Source: Epiperipatus broadwayi (Eukaryota; Onychophora; Udeonychophora; Euonychophora; Peripatidae). From it: a stretch of DNA of 64,000 bases. The notes under the pieces were generated by a model, which was given only the letters and a program-made list of their open reading frames with translations, did no database searches and was not told the DNA's origin. The translations under genes and the position numbers were made by a program. This document shows, one piece after another, positions 56,166-64,000 of this stretch (position 1 is its first letter; the number at the start of each line of letters is the position of its first letter). Where the stretch lies: contig JAQFVV010006221.1 of NCBI GenBank assembly GCA_028023455.1, positions 2,909,989 to 2,973,988 on the forward strand, in the 5' to 3' direction.

Positions 56166-57014
56166 ATACAAGCGTTGGCAAGTTTAACTTGCTTTTTTGT
56201 TTTTCATATATATATATGAATCAGAAACATTTATCAGTTATAGTACATACTCCGAAAAGTAATATTTTAAAATAATCTTTCACTTAACTTCAAAATTATG
56301 TGACTCCCAAGTTTGCTGAAAAGTTAATAATAATCAGGTGCTTAATAATACAATAATCAAAAATATATTTGGTTGATTCAAACTTAGAGTGGGATTAACA
56401 TGTTTTAATACAAATTTGGAACATATTAAATCAGGCTAAAAGGCTATTAAGATTACTGGTGAATTCTTATGAGATTGCTGAATACTACTAAAGTCACCTA
56501 TGAAAATTTAAGAGAAGACTGCTGTGAAACTAGAATAATTAGATGCCTCCAACAAGGCTCAATCTTTATAGGACTTAAGTATTATGTCAATACAAGAATA
56601 AGATGTAATAGTACAATAAATGAGAGAATAATTAAAGTAGACTAAACTTCATAAATATTTTCATCTCTTCCACCATTATTATTCTTTATTAATTATACAC
56701 TTAAAACATATATGTTATTTTTATAACTAATAACTGTTATATATATATATATATATCATTTTTTACAATTATTATCAGTGTTAGTAAATTATTGTTAAGT
56801 CTCATCAGAAATAGTTTAATTCTGTTGGAATATAAACAAGCACTGATCAAAAAAAGTAACACACACATATATATACACATCATTTGAATGAAAGTGTATG
56901 ATCATTTAATTTTAAGTGTAGTCTTATATTGGAATATTTCCATATATGTTAGTTTTTTATAAATCTCATATACATTTTAATGCAAATTTTATATATAATT
57001 CTTCCTTTATTTTT

Positions 57015-57055
57015 CTAGCAATTTCAACTGTCCTGCAGTCTTCTTCAGATCTTTT
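57015..57055 (-). ncRNA. Hammerhead-like motif, family C
   Basis: On the minus strand CTGAAGA (57048-57042), an extra A, GACTG/CAGTT, GAAA (57025-57022), then TTGCTAG. Core and stem II are good. No convincing stem III or cleavage triplet. Confidence 0.45.
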
Positions 57056-57099
57056 TATAATCTTCCTTTTTACATTATGTAAAAAAAAAAAAGGATCCT

Positions 57100-57142
57100 A
57101 AAAGCTTTGATGAAGACTGCAGGACAGTTGAAAGTGTTAGAA
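57100..57142 (+). ncRNA. Hammerhead-like motif, family C (C3 changed)
   Basis: TTGATGA (57107-57113), extra A, GACTG/CAGTT, GAAA (57130-57133), GTGTTAG. Mirror partner of the minus motif at 57015-57055; C3 is T. Confidence 0.4.
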
Positions 57143-57209
57143 AAATAAAGGAAGTATTATATATAAAAATTGCATTAAAGTGTATATGAGGAGATTTCTA
57201 AAAAAAGTA

Positions 57210-58810
57210 ATAAAATGAATATATGCAGAAATTAAAAAAAAAGTAAAGGAGAAGATGTAAGAATAATACTTCTTGGAATATTTCCATTATGAAGTTGAAT
57301 TGTCAAATATTTTTTAGAAAAAATACAAACTTTATTTACACTTTTCTGAATATATTCAAAAATTAGTAATAATGAAGACAATATTTCAGTGAGTATTATT
57401 TTTTTGTCTTTTTTAGATGTTGATGACCTAGTCAGTTTGACTTGGAAATTGAACCAATGACCTCTCTATATTCATGAATAATGAATTTAAAGCAACACTC
57501 TAGCTAATTAAGTTGTTTATTTAAAGGCAATAGACAATAGAAATATTATATATTTATCAATGAGAGTTTTTCTGATTTCTCCACATTTTTCTTTAAAACC
57601 AATGTTAATGTGTGGTTTTCAAACACTACGGATTATTACACTAGATTGATATGTGAGGTTATTTGCCATGCATATCTTTTTCCCCTCTGCCCACTATGTT
57701 ACGTTCTTTCTAATCATTGTTTTATGTTTTTTTTTACTCATTATTTTACTGATGATGTATATCCTATCATACTCACATGATATTTCATAAAAGTAATCCT
57801 TTATTTTTTTCAGTATTTCAAGTTTGTAGAGATTGCTGTTCTTTGTGGCCACCCATATCTTTGGAAAACTGTTCTCATTATATTTATTACAGATTTTATT
57901 TAATTTTGTTTACTACTTTTACTTTTCTTCCTTATATTCTTGTGTTTTCTCAATTGAATACATAATATCAGAACAACTTTCCAAAGTCATAGCACAGTTC
58001 AAGAAATTCTTATGTCTACAAGACTTATCTTTAAATGCTGGAAAACAAAACTGCAGCTACAAAATATTATGTGAATATGTAAAAAAATATATAACTGAAA
58101 TTTGGTTAAAAAATATAAAACAATAATTAGAAAGAAAAAGGATGTAGGCTGAAAAATAGCAGATTTTGCCATGTATCATCCATGAACATACGTTCAATTG
58201 GAAAAATACAAGCAAGAATATAAGGCAAATAAGAATAAATTTTAAGAAAAATTTAAGAAGTTAGTCATAAGATAATAATAAATAACTGTGTTAAGTGAAC
58301 TTACTATGATAAACCACAATATTTGGGAATCACTAATAAACATAGTTTTAAAAACAGAAAAATAAAAATATTAGGAAGTCCCTCAATGATAAATATATAA
58401 ATTGTTTAGTGGTTGTTTCCCTTGTCAGAATAATATTGTTGATTAAAGTGTCACTTTAAATTCATAATTTATGGATCTAAAAATTTCCAATCCAAAAATC
58501 ATTAGTTCAATGCCCATGATAGCACTGTTAATAATAATCAAGAGCAGAAAAAGCTAAAATAATTAATGTATTTAGAAAAATATAAATAATATTTGAATTT
58601 TCTAAACCATTCACCATTTTAACTATAAAATGAAAATAATCTAATATATATATGAATTACAATATTAATATTTTTGCATTAAAAACAGTAGCAATCATAT
58701 GTCAAGTCATAGGATCACTACTAATTTAGGACATCAGAGGGCAGCAGCTTCACTTATGACTGAATAATATATAATATAATTATATGATAATATAATATAA
58801 TTATATGATA
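57210..58810. other. AT-rich intron sequence, nothing recognised
   Basis: Overlapping open stretches at 57777-58126 have no recognisable motif and look like noise; a small (ATAATATAATTATATG)n duplication at about 58765-58810. Confidence 0.45.
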
Positions 58811-58819
58811 ATAGTGAGG

Positions 58820-59225
58820 TAAGTAGTTTATTATTTAAGGCTCGAATGGGATCTTTAGCTACAAGAGAATATACATGTAAATGGAAAAACATGTATGATT
58901 TATTTTGTAAATTATGTAAGGAATAAATAAAAAATATTAGGCATTTGTTAATTGAATGTAAACGCTTGAAAACAGAAAGGGTACATATAATGAAGTTATG
59001 GATTGGTTTTTATGCTGGGTTTGGGAAAAGATAAAGGGGATTTAGATATAAAAGTTATAGAGTTGACAAATATTATGTTCTGGAAATGGGATGGAGCAGA
59101 ATATGGGAAAATTTAGAATGGGGAATGGAAAATAAAGTGGCTAACAGGTTTATCTGGGCATAATTGCTGAGATATTCTTGACTTCGTTTAAGGAGAAGCC
59201 ACAATACATCACATCACATCAACAT
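58820..59225 (+). pseudogene. 3' end of a non-LTR retrotransposon (RTE-like), decayed
   Basis: Reads FKARMGSLATREYTCKWKN, then CKLCKE, a stop, NIRHLLIECKRLKTERV: the zf-RVT C-x2-C, H, C pattern found after LINE reverse transcriptases. It continues through WSRIWENLEWGMENKVANRF. It ends with a short-unit tail CACATCACATCAACATCACATC (59206-59228), a type of 3' tail seen in RTE-like elements. Two or more stops. Confidence 0.65.
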
Positions 59226-59484
59226 CACATCAAACTTTAATCTACTTTTCGAATATAATTTTCAGAGTTCTTAATTAAAAGTTAAAATATAATGTTACCA
59301 ATAAAATGAATTGACAATTTGGTATTTTTTTTCTTATCTAGCATATTCATGGGATTGTAGAATTGAATCCTAAAACTATATAATGTTACGTTTCTATTCA
59401 TACATATATATACTCAACCATGCTTACAAACATTATATATACACATATTTCTGTGAGTCACTTAAACAAAGTACAAAATATTAC

Positions 59485-59650
59485 CCGTTATTAACATTTT
59501 CAAACCAAAACCGATCAGCATCACGGAGTCTTAAAAATTGTTCTCTGATGATTGTTTTAAAAAGTTGTCCTAATTCTCCACCTTCACTTTCCAGTAAGCC
59601 TCCAACATACATATCAATGTTATTTAAACTTTGATATAATGATTCCAAAT
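59485..59650 (-). CDS. Duox: Dual oxidase exon: end of peroxidase-like domain
   Basis: This exon encodes about 55 residues from the C-terminal end of the extracellular peroxidase-homology domain of a dual oxidase, a membrane NADPH oxidase that makes hydrogen peroxide. Key residues seen are MYVGGLLES, then IIREQFLRLRDADRFWFEN, which is the strongly conserved peroxidase-family block. The acceptor is TTTGTAG (AG at 59651-59652) and the donor is GTAATA (59483-59484). The exon is 166 bp, begins with two bases finishing a codon and ends after two bases of the next. The Gly codon it opens is completed by the first base of the exon at 44238, so no exon is needed in the 15-kb intron between them. The upstream peroxidase exons were not recognised in 59.7-64 kb. 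Confidence 0.9.
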
Positions 59651-59889
59651 CTACAAATAGCTATATATATATACAGGAAACAATTTTAGATTAATATCAA
59701 GTTATACATATGTGTAGAATATTGCAGTTGATTTTTTAAATATATAAAATGACAAAAAATCTATTATTGGATATTACTGTGAAGCAGTTTATCTTAAGCT
59801 AGTAATTAACAGTTACTTAATCATACCATTGCCAAACATTTCTAATTATTAAATGGAAATATCCAATATTTTTTCTTTGTTTACATCAA

Positions 59890-60066
59890 GCACAGATAAT
59901 GAAGCTATTAAACGTAAGTAAAATTATCAAAAGTTACCGCCAAGCACTTTCGGGACAGTTTATAGTTCCATATTCATGGCTACTTATGGGACTATAAACT
60001 GTCCCAAAAGTGCTAGGCGGTAACTTTTGATAATTTTACTTAAGTTTAATAGCTTCATTATCTGTG
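59890..60066. repeat. Foldback element, arms of 77 bp
   Basis: GCACAGATAATGAAGCTATT to GGGACAGTTTATAGT is mirrored almost perfectly by ACTATAAACTGTCCC to AATAGCTTCATTATCTGTGC. The loop is about 23 bases. The arms are G/C-richer (TTACCGCC.AGCACTTT) than the intron. Confidence 0.85.
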
Positions 60067-60069
60067 CGC

Positions 60070-62800
60070 AGAGCACATATATATATATTAATTGATTTCA
60101 AAAGCTAATGAAGTAAAGCCTTAACTATTTGTTTACATCATAATTAATTCATGAAAATATTTCATTATGGAAACAGAACACACACACACACATATATATA
60201 TTATAATGGAATGGGGAAATCAGGATAGAACCTGGGGTGATGGAACATCGTCCCCCTATAAAATGATTAGTTCAAATAATGAAATTTAATATAAATTTAA
60301 AATACAAGTAATGTTAGATATAACATTCAAGATTTAAGTAAGATATTCAACATATTAATATTAAAGTAATGTTTAATATCACAAAATATATAAGTAATTT
60401 TATATATTAAAAGGAGAGCATGAGATCATGAATTCTCTGTGAGATCAGCCCAGTTAAGCATAAGCATAATTAACTATACATCACCAGCATTATCAATAAG
60501 TAAAAGTAATTATAAGTAATACTCATTCATCATCATGAATGATCATCAATAAAAAATAAATCAACAGTCCATCTTGTGACTGGATTTGAAATAAGTCTAT
60601 TGTAGACCCGACCAACTATCTAGTCTTTGCCAGCTTGGGGCAATTATTTAAACATTAATTTGAATGCACCAAGTTAAGTGCTCATCCATAAGAATATATA
60701 ATCATAAAAACAATAATGCTGGAATACTAAAACATGCTGATCATCATCAATGCTGTGGTCACTTAGTACCATTAATGCACTGGCCAACTATAAACTTAAA
60801 TTATGGTAGAGACTAAACAAAATAAAATGTAGTGGATGGGCTTTAAAGAATACACTCTTAGTTCCAACCAGTATGATGTTGGTGATGATGATTGATAGAA
60901 ATATCATCATCATTATTGGATGTCCATAAACACTAATATAACCCCCTTAAATATATCACACCATTATGCTCGAATCTAGCTCAGAGAACACAAGCCCTAT
61001 AACTGTATTATGACCAAAAGATGATGAAATATAATAATTAATAAAACATTTAGAATTAAGCTCACTGGAATAATTTTTATAATGAAATACAAATTTATTA
61101 ATAACAATAAAAAATGATATTAAGATCCCTTGAATTTGGCTATATACTTAGAATTTTTCTGATTTTGATTAATATACAAAATTTAAGTTATTGCATTGTG
61201 ATATACATATATGTTCATATAAAACACCTATATATATTGTAAGGGATGGAAAATCCACCCTTTCTTTTGAAGTGTCATTATAGTTTTAAAAAAAATTCTT
61301 TTATTTGGTTTTTACATAAGGATTTGTATATAGGTTGTTATTGTTGTTAGTTGTTGTTATTGTTATTTGGTTCATTTTTGTTTATTTATTGTTGGTATAT
61401 GCTTTGTTTTGCAATGGTAAGATTTTAATAGCAATGGTGACATATATAAGTTCACGTATGTATGTATGTATATATAAATAATTATAAGTGGTAGCATCTA
61501 AATTGCTAGTTATAATTAGATTATATTTTTATTTTTGGTAATTATTTGGAATACAATGTTATATTGTACACTGCAAAAATAAAGTTTTCTACATAATATT
61601 TTTTTGTGTTATTATTATTAGTATTTTTTTTTCATCTTAATATTTTAAAATCAACAATCAGTGGTATTAAAGACTTTCAAGTCAGCGTGTGGAAAAGTGT
61701 AACAATAGGAAAAAGATTACTATAGCAACAAAAAAAATTGTCATTGAAAAAGAAAGCAAGCAAGACTTTTACTTTAATCTCTTCCACAAAATTCCTTTTT
61801 AGCATAAATACAACAACTATTGGATTGTGATATAGCATAAAATGGAAGGCTAAAACAAAGGATTACTATTCAGGGTTTTTGAACCCTTTGCTATCTTATT
61901 CACCATTAAGGTCTGGTGAAAATACTCATTTCTAACCAAGCCAGCGTTTGTAAGAAAACCTAAAAAAAATAGCTATTTTTTTTTAACTTTTAAGTTTCTT
62001 TTAATGATCCTAAGCTTAATATCTAAATCGATTTATTTCTACAGCTGAATATAAAAAGAATGCCAGGAATCAATTGGTTCAACAAAAAAAAATCTAAATT
62101 CATGCATCACTAATATGTATATATTTTTAAAGTTATTTTACATGGCTAAAACAAAAATATGAAATTATAGATAGACAGTTAAATTTAATTAAATATACAA
62201 AAAAATTATTGAATAAGTATAATAATTTAAATTATGAAATAAGAAGTTATTAGCAGATTACATAAAAGCATAAATATGTTACTGTATTAATGTAATAAAT
62301 AATATAGTGGATTTTGACATTGTTAAATGAATACAAAATAATTTTTACACATAAAAAATATGTATGGATATAAATCAGCACAATGAGAATGCTAAATTGT
62401 TTTAATAATAAAATGATTTAGCTTTGAATTTATATGTATCTGTAATAAATTTTTAAAGATTTTTCTATATGTAATCAGATGAAAAGTGATTGGTATTAAA
62501 TTTACATGCACTTACTTGTCAATAAATGTTTTAAAATAAAAGTAAATCACATATGCTTACGACTTATTCTCATCAAAAATACATATATTAAACCATTTGG
62601 ATACTATAGAAAGTTTAAAAATAGATAATACCACTAAAGGATATAACATGGATGGCAAAGGAAGGATTTTTTTGTGGAACCAGGATGTGCACAACTAAAG
62701 TATGGCAGAGTGAAGTAGATAATTAAAGAATAAATAATTAATAGTTAAGCATTATTATAAAACAGAATTTTGAGTTACTTTAAAAAAATAAAGAAAATTC
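60070..62800. other. Intron sequence, weak repeat remains
   Basis: 60190-61010 is less A/T-rich with scattered SINE-like pieces; otherwise nothing supported. DUOX peroxidase exons were looked for here and not recognised. Confidence 0.4.
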
Positions 62801-62807
62801 TTATTTT

Positions 62808-63631
62808 ATGTTTACAGTTTTATCTGTTATAAAGATGGAATTGAGAAAGGAAGATAGTCCCATTTTCTTCAAAAATTCTCAAGTAGTTGAAAAAACAAAT
62901 ATGCTAACAGAGATGCAAATTATTATGGAAGTGATAATGAAGAAAATGGAAGAAATGAAACAAAAATTAAAACAGGAGCTAATAGAATGGAGAAATCAAA
63001 ATAAACAAGAAGTAAAAAAAAGTGAGATTAGAGAAATAGATCAGGAGATAAAGGTAGTGGAAAAAGAGATTAATGAGAGTAGAGAAGATATAAGGTTAGA
63101 GAGTATAAAGCCAGATAAGATTAAGGATGAGATAAAGCAGGAGATAGATGTAGTAAAAGAAAATATTAATGAGACTGGAGAAATAGAGCCAGAGATAAGG
63201 ATAGTGAAAAAAGAGGTTAGAGAGATTAGAGAAGTTATAAGTTAGACAGTACAGGGACTGATAAGATTGATGAAGAGTTAGAGCAGGAGATAAACATTGT
63301 ACAAAATGTTAGGGAAATTAGAAAAGAAATATTACAGATAAAAGAAATCTTGCACTAGTAATTAAAGGTACAAGAACAAGCTGTAGTGCTTGGGGAAGAA
63401 AGGTTTAATGAAGAACTAAAATATAGAAGGGATAATATGGAGGATAAGTGCTATAATGCACATCAGCAGATTATAAAAATAAATAAAAATAGATTAAGAA
63501 TGGAAATAGAACTAGCATGTGTAAACATAAAAATATACCCTGAACAACTGAAAATAAAATTTACCAATATGAAAGAAAAAAAAAAGAGTGCAGGAAAAAT
63601 CATGAAAACTATGCAGAAGGTGAAGGAATAA
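62808..63631 (+). pseudogene. Broken frame encoding a charged coiled coil, unidentified
   Basis: Two open stretches (62808-63245, 63386-63631) joined by a region open in another frame (REIRKEILQIKEIL). Rich in Glu, Lys, Ile with heptad-like spacing: EIREIDQEIKVVEKEINES, DEIKQEIDVVKENINE, EIRIVKKEVREIREV, which are themselves imperfect repeats of about 24 residues. Then NRLRMEIELACVNIKIYPEQ. No enzyme motif. A coiled-coil ORF1-type protein of a retroelement would fit; a host gene fragment cannot be excluded. Confidence 0.4.
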
Positions 63632-64000
63632 ATAAGGATAGAAAAGTAGATAAAGGTCAGGAAGTATTAATAAGATATAACAAGATTAGAATAGCAAAAT
63701 GAAAAAAAGAATAGGACCAATTAGGTTGGGAAATGCTAATAATCTTGATCCCAATGGTACTCAGCCAGGACTGACAAAGTTAAATGAATCGGAAATTCAA
63801 ATACTTAGATTACTTTATTACATGTATGTTTTCGAAACTAAGTTGTGTATATTATTTTACTAAGCAAGTAAACGCATTTTTTTTTGTTTTTTGTTTGAAC
63901 AGACTGTAGTGATATAAAGCAATATTTATATACACGTCATATCAGTAATTTAAAAAATTTTGAAGGCAGTTTAAAAATATATTTTAAATAATTTTTTAAA

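Larger units (their letters stand above)
56950..57205. repeat. Family C foldback with two facing hammerhead-like cores
   Basis: TTTTTATAAATCTCATATACATTTTAATGCAAATTT at the left mirrors the right arm ending AAGTGTATATGAGGAGATTTCTAAAAA. The arms resemble those at 27838-28068, so the two elements are one family. Confidence 0.7.

Noticed and set aside
57777-58126. Overlapping hydrophobic frames, possible membrane protein
   Set aside because: T-rich DNA yields Phe/Leu/Tyr runs; no motif, start context or second exon.
59700-64000. Upstream DUOX peroxidase exons
   Set aside because: Looked for conserved peroxidase blocks on the minus strand and could not recognise any; they may be further right.

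Overview
This is a very AT-rich metazoan window, about three quarters A+T by eye. It holds part of one large, intron-rich gene on the minus strand: a dual oxidase (DUOX). Nine exons are recognised with consensus splice sites, and the reading phase is preserved across the first eight junction partners. From right to left (the direction of transcription) they are: end of the peroxidase-like domain (59485-59650), juxtamembrane exon (44120-44238), first transmembrane segment split over two exons (43915-44052, 43699-43809), intracellular PH-like linker (39561-39949), two EF-hand exons (38776-38989, 38599-38692), the helical region after the EF hands (24156-24331), and the start of the oxidase membrane domain (4342-4499). 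A short exon is still missing between the last two; one candidate is given at 23571-23646. The 5' peroxidase exons lie to the right of the window or were not recognised, and the 3' heme, FAD and NADPH exons lie to its left. The residues around the first transmembrane segment look most like arthropod DUOX proteins, so I infer an arthropod, perhaps a chelicerate; the species cannot be named.

Almost everything else is intronic and made of mobile-element remains. There are at least four Penelope-like retroelement (PLE) relics with reverse transcriptase and/or GIY-YIG endonuclease (851-2290, 3191-4153, about 40680-41310, and a near-complete copy at 45700-50260), two 3' ends of non-LTR retrotransposons with zf-RVT motifs (about 9300-10165 and 58820-59225), a hAT-type element with a perfect 8-bp target duplication (7186-8208), tRNA-like SINE copies, and many foldback elements with long inverted arms.

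The most notable theme is a dispersed population of hammerhead ribozyme (HHR) motifs, some apparently complete and some decayed. I distinguish several families by eye. Family E is a repeat of about 370 bp with an internal HHR (copies at 6437, 21315, 36840, 37733). Family B has textbook cores at 36376 and 51763, with relatives at 53475-53582 and 54640. Family C comprises 27916, 40405, 57015 and 57100. Family A is a repeat of about 290 bp with a palindromic stem III (8645, 15500, 23375, 29160, 35255, 35345, 41472). Two further half motifs belong to PLE-related sequence (45771, 53840). HHRs are known from PLE terminal repeats and from small retrozymes. Here several families share one gene's introns, on both strands, often inside inverted repeats. 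No bacterial, CRISPR or viral features were seen.
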